Positions 8,607 through 17,317 of a stretch of 64,000 nt of DNA are shown one piece after another. Position 1 is the stretch's first letter. Each line of letters starts with the position of its first letter. The notes under the pieces were generated by a model. That model worked only from the letters and a program-made list of their open reading frames with translations. It searched no databases and was not told the origin of the DNA. The DNA comes from JARKQH01 sp964631605 (GTDB lineage Bacteria; Verrucomicrobiota; Verrucomicrobiia; Limisphaerales; UBA8199): assembly GCA_964631605.1 (NCBI GenBank), contig CAZVYG010000004.1, positions 66,023 to 130,022 on the forward strand. Reading direction: 5' to 3'. Position numbers and translations under genes: made by a program.

Positions 8607-8990
8607 TCATGATCTCAATCGTCTCCATGCTCGAACAAGAAGCAGAACACCGAGACTGAACAAAACGAGACCAACGCTCAACTTGATGAGATGCGCCTGA
8701 GGTCCCGCCGGTGAACCATCTGCCCGACTCATCGGCACAGCAATGATGGCAAGCCCTAGGATCGTGAAAATGCTCCCAAAGAAACGCTTCGGCGACAGTA
8801 GAAAAAGCCCTCCAACAAAACCAGCAATCGCTCCACCGACTGTCCAGCCCCAAACACTACCCGGTGGCCGCTCTCCGTTTCGCAAGAATGTCAGTGCTGG
8901 AAGAATCGCGCCGATGACTGTGGCGCCAACAAGCTGTCCAATTGCCCGCTTGCCAAACAGGTTGAATATCGGTTCGAGGATAAGGTGCAT
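8607..8990 (-). CDS. Four-helix membrane protein (cassette gene)
   Basis: A 127-residue hydrophobic protein with about four transmembrane helices, including LVGATVIGAILPALTFL, WTVGGAIAGFVGGLFLL, IFTILGLAIIAVPM and LSVGLVLFSLGVLLLVRAW. Glycine-rich helices suggest tight packing. No enzyme motif or known family is recognised. It is flanked on both sides, in the same orientation, by attC-like sites (8508-8599 after it, 9000-9125 before it), so the unit from 9005 to 8514 has the form of one complete mobile gene cassette. Cassette genes of unknown function with membrane helices are common. Confidence 0.6.
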   Translation of the reverse strand: MHLILEPIFNLFGKRAIGQLVGATVIGAILPALTFLRNGERPPGSVWGWTVGGAIAGFVGGLFLLSPKRFFGSIFTILGLAIIAVPMSRADGSPAGPQAHLIKLSVGLVLFSLGVLLLVRAWRRLRS

Positions 8991-8999
8991 CGCGAGTGC

Positions 9000-9125
9000 G
9001 CCTAACGTCCAAGCTCAGCGACCGCAGCCAGAAACGGCCGGTCGGCTGCAACAATCGCTGACAAATCATCCGAACCGCCCGCCTGCCCGGCGGGGCGGCG
9101 GTTCGCTGCAGCGCTCTGGTTGGGC
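9000..9125 (-). mobile_element. attC-like cassette recombination site
   Basis: On the minus strand it runs from GCCCAAC (9125-9119) to GTTAGGC (9006-9000). The arms GCTGCAGCGAACCGC and GCGGTCGCTGAGC pair except for an extra G and an extra A, at the same two places as the unpaired bases of the 8508-8599 site. The two sites share the CAGCGAACC and GGTCGCTGAGCTT blocks but differ in the central loop, as expected of attC sites of one family. Confidence 0.75.
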
Positions 9126-9135
9126 CGCAAAGTCG

Positions 9136-9396
9136 TCATCTCAATCTCTTGGAACGTCTGCGAACAAACCACTCGCGGAGCAACGCGAAAACACAAATCC
9201 ATGTGCCGACTCCGATGATGGCGCAAACGATGCGTGACAACCAACTGTCCGCCGGTAAACAAAAAACCAACGCGAGCAGAACCATTGCCACGACGAACCC
9301 CACCAACTCGCCACGAAAGCAACAGGCTCGATAGGTGCGACCAGAACCGCACTGGCACTGGTCGCTCAACTTCGCGAATCGGTAGAATGGTTTCAT
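9136..9396 (-). CDS. SEC-C zinc-motif protein with membrane helices (cassette gene)
   Basis: An 86-residue protein. Residues about 12-28 (DQCQCGSGRTYRACC) form a SEC-C type zinc-binding motif (CxCGSGxxYxxCC), like the one at the C-terminus of SecA. Two hydrophobic helices follow (LVGFVVAMVLLALVFCL and IVCAIIGVGTWICVFALL) and a basic tail (REWFVRRRSKRLR). This joining of SEC-C to a small membrane anchor has no known role. The stop is followed after 10 bp by the attC-like site at 9000-9125, so it is the first visible cassette of the minus-strand array. No attC or integrase is seen upstream of it. Confidence 0.6.
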   Translation of the reverse strand: MKPFYRFAKLSDQCQCGSGRTYRACCFRGELVGFVVAMVLLALVFCLPADSWLSRIVCAIIGVGTWICVFALLREWFVRRRSKRLR

Positions 9397-9619
9397 GGCG
9401 TGGTCGAGTGGCCTGACAAGTGTTTACATGGGTCTGGATAAGATCCCGTTTTGGGGTGTTATCCAAACGCCCAGCCTCCGCGGATGGCGGGCTGTCCTTC
9501 ATCGGAGACATTTGTACGCTGCGGGCCTGCTGCTGTAAAGTCCGACGTTGACAAGTCCAGACGAAATGATCCGTTTCAACGTGGCGGAACTCAGGGGTTT
9601 TCGGTACAGTGGCTTCTGA

Positions 9620-11482
9620 ATGAAACGTCGCGTTTTGACCCTCTCCTTTCTGATCCTCCTCGCCACCCTCCATCCCGGCATGGCCGCCCCCGCCAGGCGC
9701 CCCGGGCCGAACCGGCCGGAGATTCCGGAGGTGGCGCGCTCCAACGCCATCTGCTTTGCGTATTACACCATCCATCGCGGGGTGGTTAAAATGACCGCCC
9801 AACTTTACCCGCTGTTGGACGGCGAGAGCCGCGAGGCCAGTCTCGAGGTGAAACGGGATGGCCGGTGGATCCCCCTCGCCCGCACCCGCGTGACCGAAGA
9901 CAGCTACAACAATTATCGCCAGGACAAAACCTGGACGGCGCATTTCCGCGTGGAGAATTGGGACGACCGGCAGAGCGTGCCTTATCGGGTCACCGCGCTG
10001 GGGGGTGTCGCCCAGTATGCGGGCACTCTCCGGGCGAATCCGGTGAACAAACGCGAGATCGTGGTGGCCGCTTTCACCGGCAACTCCAGCCAGGACCGCC
10101 GCCTCAAGCCGGACCTGATCGCCAAGCTCAAGGAGCAGGATCCGGACTTGTTATTCTTTTCGGGCGACCAGGTCTATGACCACCAGGATCACCTGGCGGC
10201 CTGGCTGTTGTTCGGGCGCCAGTTCGGCGAGATTATTCGAGACCGGCCCATGATCAGCATCCCGGACGATCACGATGTCGGTCACCCGAATCTTTGGGGT
10301 GCGGGCGGAAAGGTCTGCAAGAATCCGGCCGGCGACGACGGCGGCTACTACATGCCCGTGGAGTATGTCAAGGCGGTGGAGCGGGCGCAGACCAGCCACT
10401 TGCCGGATCCCGTGGACCCGGCGCCCATTTAACGCGGCATTGGCGTTTATTTCACTGAACTCAACTGGGGCGGAGTGAGTTTCGCCATCCTGGAGGACCG
10501 CAAGTTCAAGACCGGTCCCAATGGCCCGTTGAAATTGGTGCCCGCCCTCTCGCCCCGCCCGGATTGGGTGACGAATGCCGCTTACGACCCCAAGGCGCTG
10601 GACGTGCCCGGGGCGGAACTTCTGGGGGCGCGCCAGGAACGTTTTCTCCAGCGATGGGGCGAGGACTGGACCGGAGCCCAATTCAAAGTGGCCTTGTCTC
10701 AAACGATCTTCAGCTATGCCACGCACCTTTCCCAGGGGAACCGGTTGCTCGCGGACCTCGACTCCAACGGTTGGCCGCAATCCGGCCGGCGGCGGGCGGT
10801 CGAACTGCTCCGCCGCTGTTTCGCCCTGCACATCTGCGGCGATCAGCACCTGGGTTGTGTGGCTCAATACGGCGTGGATGATTGGCGTGATGCCAGCGTG
10901 GCCTTTTGCGTCCCCTCGATCGTAAACTATTATCCCCGGAAATGGCTGCCGCTGGAACCGGCGGTGAATCCGATCAGCGGTCCCCTGCCCCATTGCGGCG
11001 ATTACATCGAAGGGTTGGGCAACAAGCTGACCATGTTCGCCTATGCCAACCCCACCGTGTTTCCCGCGCCGCTCACGAACCTGGCGGCGAGCGCGTCCGG
11101 GCATGGCCTGGTGCGTTTCGACAAGCAGACTCGGAAAATAACCCTCGAGTGCTGGCCCCGGTCCAATTCCCCATCAGGCCCTCAGGAGCAGTTCGTCGGC
11201 TGGCCCATTACGGTGGACCTGCTGCAGAATTACGGGCGCAAAGCCGCCGGGTGGCTCCCCCGGATTCAGTGCAACCAAACCGACCCGGTGGTCCAGGTCG
11301 TGGACGAACGGAACGGCGAGGTTGTTTACACGCTCCGGATTTCCGGCCGCGAATGGCAGCCAAAGGTTTTCGCGCCCGGCAAATACACGGTCCGCATCGG
11401 TGAAGGTCCAGGGCGCAAAGAGTGGCACGGCATCGAGGCCAAGCCAGAGCCCGGCAACGCGGTCATCGAGGTGAAGCTGTAG
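9620..11482 (+). pseudogene. PhoD-like phosphatase interrupted by an in-frame TAA
   Basis: An exported metallophosphatase-like gene (signal peptide RVLTLSFLILLATLHPGMAA). Metal-binding motifs lie on both sides of the break: SGDQVYDHQDHL and IPDDHDVGHPNLWG before it, ICGDQHLGCVAQYG after it. A TAA at 10430-10432 follows ...DPVDPAPI, and the same frame continues at once with RGIGVYFTELNWGGVSFAIL and runs intact to 11482. A single C-to-T change of a Gln codon (CAA to TAA) explains it, since family members have a residue here within a ...P-x-x-GIGVY segment. Restart at the GTG of 10475 would give a protein lacking half of the active site. Loss of function, or a base-call error. Confidence 0.75.
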
Positions 11483-11684
11483 CGTCCGGTTTTGAAAAGC
11501 GGTCAGTGCCGAGTGGCGCTTCGATAAGGCCGCGAGTTTTTCCCTGTTTGCTGCAGTGCGGCATTTCTGCCAGGGGGTGACGAGCGGGGGTAAGTTTTTG
11601 GCTGGGCTGGGGGCGCCGTTTGACCGGAAAGGGGGCAACAGAAGGTTTGCTTGGATTTTTGCGGCGGCGGGATAGTCTGGAGGC

Positions 11685-13442
11685 ATGAACCGGGACCAAG
11701 TCGCGGACATCTTGGTGGAAATTGGGACGTTGCTCGAGTTGAAGGGTGAGAATCCCTTTAAGGTTCGGGCATATTCGAACGCCGCGCGAAGCCTTCAAAC
11801 GCTGGCGGAGCCGCTGGAGAAAATGGTCAGGGAAGGGCGCCTGGGAGAAATCCCGGGGATTGGCGAGGCGCTGCAACAGAAGATCACCGAACTGGTCACG
11901 ACCGGCCGCCTGGCGTATTACGAAGAACTGAAGAATTCAATCGCTCCCGGCCTGGTGGCGATGCTGGAGATCCCGGGGCTTGGTCCGAAGAAAATCCAGG
12001 CGTTACACCGCGAACTGGGGATTGAGAGCGTGGAAGCCCTGGAGAAAGCGTGCCGCGAGGGCAGGGTGGCGGGGCTGAAGGGGTTCGGCGAGAAGACCCA
12101 GGCGAATATCCTGGAAGGAATCGAGCGGCGCCGGAGCTATGCCGCGAGGCATTTGCTGGCCGAGGCATTGCCGCTGGGGGAGGAGCTGCTTGAGAAACTG
12201 CGCGGACATCCCGACGTGATCCGATGCAGCACCGGCGGCAGCCTTCGGCGGTGTCGTGAAACGATCGGCGACATTGATTTGCTGGCGTCATCAAAGAAAC
12301 CGCAGGCGGTGCTGGACGATTTTGCCGGCCTGCCCGGGGTGTCGAAAGTGATTGCCAAAGGTGATACCAAGGCGAGCGTTGTGCTGGGGGGCGGCATCCA
12401 AGCCGACCTGCGCGTGGTGAGTGACGCCGAATACCCGTTCGCCTTGATGTATTTTACCGGGAGCAAGGAGCATAACATCGTGATGCGGCAGCGGGCGATC
12501 GAACGCGGCCTGCGCCTCAATGAATACGGCCTTTTCCGGTCGCAGACCGAGACGCGCGATGCGGCGCTGCGAGTGGCGTGCCGGACGGAGGAGGAAATCT
12601 ACGAGAAGCTGGGGCTGCATTACATCCCGCCGGAATTGCGCGAGGATGCAGGGGAGTTCGCGCTGGCGGAGCGGGGTCCCATTCCGCGGCTTGTGGAGTG
12701 GACCGATTTGAAGGGCTCGTTGCACAACCATTCGACCTGGAGCGATGGGCACCAGACGCCGGCGGAGATCGCGCGTTCGATGGCGGATTTGGGCCTGGCG
12801 TATTGGGCGGTGACCGACCATTCGAAGGCCTCGTTTCAGGCCAACGGCCTGGATGCGCGCCGGCTCCGGCAACAGCTCAAGGAAATCCGGGAGATCAACC
12901 AGCAACTGGCCGAGGAGGGGGTCGAGTTCCGGCTGTTGACGGGGACCGAGGTGGACATTCTCAAGGACGGGCGGTTGGATTTTCCGGATGAGGTGCTGGC
13001 GGAGCTGGACATTGTCATCGCCAGCGTTCATCAGAGTTTCAACCTTTCGGAAGCGGAAATGACCCGGCGAATCATCGCGGCGGTGCAAAACCCGCAGGTG
13101 CATGTGCTGGGGCACCCGACCGGCCGGTTGTTGCTTGAGCGCGAGGCGTACGCCGTGGACCCGCGGGCGGTGATTGACGCCTGCGCCGCGACGGGCACGT
13201 GGATTGAGCTTAACGCCAGCCCGCTGCGGTTGGACCTGGATTGGCGGCTTTGGCCCTACGCCCGGTCCAAAGGGGTCAAATGCGTCATCAACTGCGACGC
13301 GCACCGGCTCGAGCACGCCGAGTTCCTGCGCCTGGGGGCGGCAGTGGCGCGGAAGGGCGGACTCACGCGGGCGGACGTTGTCAACACGCTTCCGTTGGCC
13401 CAGCTTGAGAAGGAACTGGCGCGCAAACGCCGCCGGACTTGA
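11685..13442 (+). CDS. polX: DNA polymerase X family, PolX with PHP domain
   Basis: A 585-residue polymerase/3'-5' exonuclease of the bacterial PolX type for gap-filling repair. Domains in order: N-terminal 8-kDa-like helix-hairpin-helix region (IPGIGEALQQKI and IPGLGPKKIQAL, residues about 50-150); palm nucleotidyltransferase with GGSLRRCRETIGDIDLL (the DID aspartates) and ADLRV for the third acid; thumb with the YFTGSKEHN substrate loop; then the PHP domain from about residue 345 (HNHSTWSDGH, VTDHS, GTEVDI, HPTGR, NCDAH). Length matches the family. ATG at 11685 follows a 202-bp gap with no feature seen. Six bp separate it from the next gene. Confidence 0.92.
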   Translation: MNRDQVADILVEIGTLLELKGENPFKVRAYSNAARSLQTLAEPLEKMVREGRLGEIPGIGEALQQKITELVTTGRLAYYEELKNSIAPGLVAMLEIPGLGPKKIQALHRELGIESVEALEKACREGRVAGLKGFGEKTQANILEGIERRRSYAARHLLAEALPLGEELLEKLRGHPDVIRCSTGGSLRRCRETIGDIDLLASSKKPQAVLDDFAGLPGVSKVIAKGDTKASVVLGGGIQADLRVVSDAEYPFALMYFTGSKEHNIVMRQRAIERGLRLNEYGLFRSQTETRDAALRVACRTEEEIYEKLGLHYIPPELREDAGEFALAERGPIPRLVEWTDLKGSLHNHSTWSDGHQTPAEIARSMADLGLAYWAVTDHSKASFQANGLDARRLRQQLKEIREINQQLAEEGVEFRLLTGTEVDILKDGRLDFPDEVLAELDIVIASVHQSFNLSEAEMTRRIIAAVQNPQVHVLGHPTGRLLLEREAYAVDPRAVIDACAATGTWIELNASPLRLDLDWRLWPYARSKGVKCVINCDAHRLEHAEFLRLGAAVARKGGLTRADVVNTLPLAQLEKELARKRRRT

Positions 13443-13447
13443 ATTTT

Positions 13448-14005
13448 ATGGACAGATGTTCGCGTCGTTTGAATGCCGCCACCAGCGCGCTGGTGGTGAT
13501 TGATATTCAGGAAAAACTTCTGCCGGCGATGTGCGAGCCGCAAGGAGTCGTAGAAAATGCGGCGCGGCTGGTTCGGGGCGCGCAAGTGCTGCAGGTGCCC
13601 GTCGTGGTCACCGAACAATACCGGAAGGGTCTCGGTGGGACGGTGCCGGAAGTGGCGTCCGCGCTGGGTGAGTTCGCCCCGATGGAGAAGCTGACTTTCA
13701 GCGCCTGCGGCGCGGCCGGATTTGTCGAGGCGCTGAAGGCGCGGCGGGTGCGCGACGTGGTCTTGTGCGGGATCGAGGCGCACGTGTGCGTGACGCAGAC
13801 CTGTCTGGATCTGCTCGACGAGGGGTTCCGCGTTTTGGTGGTTGCGGATGCGACGGCGTCCCGGACGCGGCAGAATGTCGAGATTGGGCTCGAGCGGATG
13901 CGGAGCTCGGGGGCGCTGATTGGCTCGACCGAGATGGTGCTGTTTGAATGGCTGGGCCGGGCCGGCACGGAGCCGTTCAAGCAGATTCTGAACCTCGTAA
14001 AATAA
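13448..14005 (+). CDS. Isochorismatase-family cysteine hydrolase
   Basis: A 185-residue alpha/beta hydrolase of the isochorismatase/nicotinamidase superfamily. The catalytic triad is visible: Asp19 in LVVIDIQEK, Lys81 in PMEKLTFS and Cys114 in GIEAHVCVTQTCLDL. The cis-peptide-forming residues before the Cys fit the family. It resembles the YcaC/ribonuclease-like branch of small hydrolases, whose natural substrates are mostly unknown. The ATG at 13448 is preferred to an in-frame TTG at 13439. It sits 6 bp after polX and is probably co-transcribed with it, although no functional link is evident. Confidence 0.85.
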   Translation: MDRCSRRLNAATSALVVIDIQEKLLPAMCEPQGVVENAARLVRGAQVLQVPVVVTEQYRKGLGGTVPEVASALGEFAPMEKLTFSACGAAGFVEALKARRVRDVVLCGIEAHVCVTQTCLDLLDEGFRVLVVADATASRTRQNVEIGLERMRSSGALIGSTEMVLFEWLGRAGTEPFKQILNLVK

Positions 14006-14014
14006 TCTTTCCGG

Positions 14015-14030
14015 CCCGCGCCCGCGCGGG
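14015..14030. terminator. GC hairpin between convergent genes
   Basis: CCCGCG-CCCG-CGCGGG forms a 6-bp stem exactly between the stop of the plus gene (14005) and the stop of the minus gene (14031). There is no T tract, so termination is only inferred from position. Confidence 0.3.
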
Positions 14031-14666
14031 TCAGTCGAGGCGTTTGACCCGGATGTTCTTGTAGCGGATCACGCTTTTGGGATCGTGGCCCTGGAGGGCG
14101 AAGGTGCCTTCGCTGAGCTTTCGGGCGAAATCCTTGCCGGCTTGCGCTCCCGGCGGTTCGTTGTATTGGAGGATGCGTTTGCCGTCCACGATGACGGTGA
14201 TGCTGTTACCCTGCACGATGACTTCCTGTGTCCACCACTTGTTGTCCTGGGCGGCGGCGGCGCCGATGTTGACCAGGCCGTAAAGGCTGCCGGTCTTGAT
14301 CCAATCGCTGTGGGTGTTGTTGACCTGGCACTCGAAGCCGGCGCGGGGCCAGTCTCGGGGCTGGTATTGAGTATGGAAATAGATGCCGCCGTTGGAATTC
14401 GGCTCGGTCATCACTTCCACCTTCAGATGGAAGTTCTTGAAAGGCTTGTCGTCCCCGACATAGAAAAGATGGCAACGGGGGCCGGCGGCCACAAACGCGC
14501 CGTCTTCGATCTTCCAGGTGTCCTTGTTTTCCTCCGCAGTCTTCCAGCCGTTGAAGGTCTTGCCGTCCATGAGGGGGGTAAAACCTTCTTCGTCAGCAGC
14601 GAAAGCGCAGCCGGTGGCAGTGACCAGGCCCGCGGTGAGTAATGCCAGGCAAAGTTCTCGTTTCAT
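14031..14666 (-). CDS. DUF1080 (3-keto-disaccharide hydrolase-like) exported protein
   Basis: A 211-residue exported protein. ATG at 14666 gives MKRELCLALLTAGLVTATGC, a signal peptide with a possible lipoprotein Cys. The rest is a single jelly-roll DUF1080 domain with its usual landmarks: FTPLMDGKTFNGWK at the start, NSNGGIYFHTQY, GFECQVNNTH, WWTQEVIVQGNSITVIVDGK and FALQGHDPKSVIRYKNIRVK at the end. Members of this fold act as 3-keto-glycoside hydrolases or bind sugars. Gene copies are numerous in this phylum, often near Gfo/Idh/MocA oxidoreductases such as the one at 19475. Confidence 0.85.
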   Translation of the reverse strand: MKRELCLALLTAGLVTATGCAFAADEEGFTPLMDGKTFNGWKTAEENKDTWKIEDGAFVAAGPRCHLFYVGDDKPFKNFHLKVEVMTEPNSNGGIYFHTQYQPRDWPRAGFECQVNNTHSDWIKTGSLYGLVNIGAAAAQDNKWWTQEVIVQGNSITVIVDGKRILQYNEPPGAQAGKDFARKLSEGTFALQGHDPKSVIRYKNIRVKRLD

Positions 14667-14744
14667 GAGGGGCGAGGCTAGGCGCCTGCGAGCCGGAATC
14701 AAGCCAAAAGGAGGCATGCGAAAGGAAGCCGCAGGGCCGTTGCG

Positions 14745-15692
14745 TTATGGCGCAGTCGCGGCGGGGGCCCGGGGGCGCAGGTGTTGATCGAGGAAGTCTC
14801 GCACGAGTTCCTGGACCTCCGGGCCAAAGCCGTTGCCGTGGCCGCCGCCCTTGACGATGTGGAGTGTGGCCTCGACGCCGGCTTTTTTCAGGGCGTCGTG
14901 GAGCAGGATGCTTTGCTGGTGAGGGACGAGCGGATCGGCATCGCCGTGGACCAGGAGCATGGGAGCGTCGTCGGGTGTGACGTAGGTGATCGGGCTGGCG
15001 CGGCGGGCCTTTTCCTTGTTTTCCTGGACTGCGCCGCCAACCAGGAGAGATTCCGGGGAATCCGGCGCGTCATGATTCATCCGGCTGTTGGGACCGGATT
15101 GCGCTCCCATGAGGAGCAAATCGGTTGGGCCGAAGAAATCCACCGCGGCCTGCACCCGGCTGGAGAGATTGGTGTAAGGGCCTTGATCAAACTCGGCGAC
15201 GCCGCCGGTGGTGGCTAGCAAGGCCACCAGATGGCCGCCGGCGGAGCTGCCCCACGCGCCGAAGCGGTTTGGGTCGAGGTGGTATTCTTCGGCGTGAGCG
15301 CGGAGCCAGCGAATGGCGGCTTTGCAGTCCTGGATTTGGGCGGGAAAAACCGCGTGCTGGCTGAGCCGGTAGTTCACGCTGGCCACCGCGTAGCCGCGGG
15401 AGGCGAAACGCGCGGCGGGGCAGTTATCCTTGCTGCCCGCGCGCCAGGCCCCGCCGTGGATCCAAATGATGACTGGGAGGTTGTCGCCGCCCTTCTCCGG
15501 AAGATAGAGATCGAGCTTTTGTCGCTCGTGACCGCCGGGGATGTATTCGAGGTCGCGGAGGACCTTGGCGCCGGCAGGAGGGTTGGGGCCGCGGACGGGC
15601 CGTTCGGGTTGGGGGGAAGCGGGCTGGGCGGAGACGTGGAGGGCGGCGAAGGCCAGGGTGGCGGTGAGGGCGAGCGAGAAGGTACGATTCAT
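14745..15692 (-). CDS. Exported alpha/beta-hydrolase (esterase/BD-FAE type)
   Basis: A 315-residue secreted esterase-like enzyme. Signal peptide MNRTFSLALTATLAFAALHVSA, then a Pro-rich linker. Hydrolase motifs: HGGAW (oxyanion loop, about 79-83), GSSAGG with nucleophile Ser150, acid Asp253 in HGDADPLVP and His285 in GGGHGNGFG. The pattern is that of the hormone-sensitive-lipase/feruloyl esterase-like group often used to remove acyl groups from plant polysaccharides, but the substrate cannot be told. It lies 78 bp upstream of the DUF1080 gene on the same strand and may form an operon with it. Confidence 0.85.
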   Translation of the reverse strand: MNRTFSLALTATLAFAALHVSAQPASPQPERPVRGPNPPAGAKVLRDLEYIPGGHERQKLDLYLPEKGGDNLPVIIWIHGGAWRAGSKDNCPAARFASRGYAVASVNYRLSQHAVFPAQIQDCKAAIRWLRAHAEEYHLDPNRFGAWGSSAGGHLVALLATTGGVAEFDQGPYTNLSSRVQAAVDFFGPTDLLLMGAQSGPNSRMNHDAPDSPESLLVGGAVQENKEKARRASPITYVTPDDAPMLLVHGDADPLVPHQQSILLHDALKKAGVEATLHIVKGGGHGNGFGPEVQELVRDFLDQHLRPRAPAATAP

Positions 15693-15749
15693 AGGCGAAA
15701 GTTAGACTGACACCTGACAATCAGGTGGACGGCGGCGTGGCTGGAGCGG

Positions 15750-16904
15750 TTACAGGGCCTGCTTGAGAATCTGCGTCAGTTCCGCCGGGGTGAGTGGGAT
15801 GGGGTTGGCTTTCATGCTGCTGGCGTGGGCGGCTTTTTCGACGAGCGCGGGGATTTCGGCCGGGGTTACGCCGTAGGCGCCCAGTTTGGGAATTCGCAGG
15901 TCCTTTACCAGGCCAAGAACCCAACTTACCGCGTCGTCGGCCGCCGCGCCCGCATCGCCGGTCAGCAGTTGTCCCAAGCGGTCGAAGCGGCCCAGGATGG
16001 GGCTGTCGGGCTGGCGCGAGCGCAAGGCGGCGAGGTTGGCGGCAATGACATGGGGAAGGAGGGCGGCGCAGACCGCGCCATGGGGGGCTGGAAACATGCC
16101 GCCGATGGGCCCGGCGAAGCCGTGGACGGCGCCGAGGCCGGCGTTGGCGAGCGCCAGGCCGCCGAAGAGGCTGGCCAGCGCCATGTCCTCGCGCGCCGAG
16201 GCTTTGCGGCCGTCGGCGCAAGCGGCGCGGAGGGAACGCGCCGCGCGGCGGATGCCTTCGATGCACAAGGCATCCACCAGCGGGTTGGCCCGGGAACAGA
16301 CATAAGGTTCGATGAGTTGCGTGAGCGCGTCCAGGCCGGTCGAAGCCGTGATCTGGGGTGGCAAATCATAAGTCAGCTCGGGGTCCACCAAGGCGACTTT
16401 CGCGAGGAGGAAAGGGCTGCGCAGACTGACTTTGACGCGGTGCTCCGGCGAGGCCAGGACCGCGTTGCGGGTGACTTCGGAGCCGGTGCCGGCGGTGGTG
16501 GGAATCGCGATGAAGGGCAGGCCGGCATTGGGGAGATTTCTGCCGCCGCCGATGACTTCGAGGTAGTCCAGAAGGTCCCCCGGGTTTCGGGCCATGGCCG
16601 CGATGGCTTTGCCGGCGTCGAGCGCGCTGCCGCCGCCGAAGGCAATCACCACGTCGGTGGCGGCGTTGCGCGCCTGCAGGACGCCGGAGCGGACGGTTTG
16701 AATTTCCGGCTCGCCGGCCACGGTGAATTGTTGCGTGGAGATGCCTGCGTTGAGGAGGTCGGCGCACAATCCCTCGGCGCGGCGCGGGTTGCGGCCGGTG
16801 ACGACCAGGGCATGTTTGCCGAACTCAGCGGCGATCCTGGCGGTCTCGCGGATCGTGCCGGGGCCGAAGATAATGCGGGCGGCGGTGGCGAACTCGAAAC
16901 GCAT
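15750..16904 (-). CDS. Iron-containing alcohol dehydrogenase
   Basis: A 384-residue group III (Fe-ADH) dehydrogenase. N-terminal NAD(P)-binding half with the GGGSALDAGKAIAA motif (about residues 89-102) and PTTAGTGSEVT. The C-terminal helical half carries the metal ligands: Asp in STGLDALTQLIE, then His residues in GAVHGFAGPIGGMFPAPHGAV. Length is normal and no defect is seen. Substrate is unknown; relatives act on simple alcohols, glycerol, maleylacetate or phosphonoacetaldehyde. The upstream ABM monooxygenase stops 11 bp before its ATG, so both belong to one transcript, suggesting that they treat the same compound. Confidence 0.88.
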   Translation of the reverse strand: MRFEFATAARIIFGPGTIRETARIAAEFGKHALVVTGRNPRRAEGLCADLLNAGISTQQFTVAGEPEIQTVRSGVLQARNAATDVVIAFGGGSALDAGKAIAAMARNPGDLLDYLEVIGGGRNLPNAGLPFIAIPTTAGTGSEVTRNAVLASPEHRVKVSLRSPFLLAKVALVDPELTYDLPPQITASTGLDALTQLIEPYVCSRANPLVDALCIEGIRRAARSLRAACADGRKASAREDMALASLFGGLALANAGLGAVHGFAGPIGGMFPAPHGAVCAALLPHVIAANLAALRSRQPDSPILGRFDRLGQLLTGDAGAAADDAVSWVLGLVKDLRIPKLGAYGVTPAEIPALVEKAAHASSMKANPIPLTPAELTQILKQAL

Positions 16905-16915
16905 GGGAGCCCTTC

Positions 16916-17221
16916 CTACCAGTCGGTGTCGGCGGGAAACAGGTTGTGGAACTTCACACTGGCGCGGGGCACGGCCATCATGGGGGCGACGGTGTCGCGC
17001 CAGACTTGGTAATGGGAAGTTTCCTTGTGCGCGGCGGGGGCGTCGGGGGTGCGGTAGGCCTCGACGAGCACGAAGCGGGTGGGATCGTCCTGCTGCTGGA
17101 CGACATCGAAGCGGGCAATGCCCGGTTCCCGGATGCTGGCGCGGGCGTTGGCGAGCGTCGCCGCCTTGAAGGCTTCGACACAGTCCGGCTTGACCTGGAC
17201 ATGAACATGAACGATGAGCAT
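16916..17221 (-). CDS. Antibiotic biosynthesis monooxygenase (ABM) domain protein
   Basis: A 101-residue dimeric ferredoxin-like ABM-fold protein (YgiN/LsrG type). It opens MLIVHVHVQVKPDCVEAF and contains the typical EPGIARFDVVQQQDDPTRFV and EAYRTPDAPAAHKETSHYQ segments. An in-frame TTG six codons upstream is not needed. Such small proteins oxidise quinols or isomerise small carbonyl compounds without cofactor. It is 11 bp upstream of the iron alcohol dehydrogenase, so a shared pathway is likely, but the substrate is not evident. Confidence 0.85.
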   Translation of the reverse strand: MLIVHVHVQVKPDCVEAFKAATLANARASIREPGIARFDVVQQQDDPTRFVLVEAYRTPDAPAAHKETSHYQVWRDTVAPMMAVPRASVKFHNLFPADTDW

Positions 17222-17317
17222 GGCGTTAGGTTTGAGCAATAGCTGCTCGGGTTTAGTTTGACGGCACCATGACTACCCGTCCGGGCGGGCAAATGCAATG
17301 CCGGAGCGTGGGCCCGG

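Noticed and set aside
10430..10432. Recoding (selenocysteine or pyrrolysine) at the stop inside the PhoD-like gene
   Set aside because: The codon is TAA, not TGA or TAG, and no insertion element or insertion machinery is seen.
17226..17232. GTTAGGT near 17226 and again near 41743, as further attC cores
   Set aside because: Neither has a partner RYYYAAC core or complementary arms within a plausible distance.
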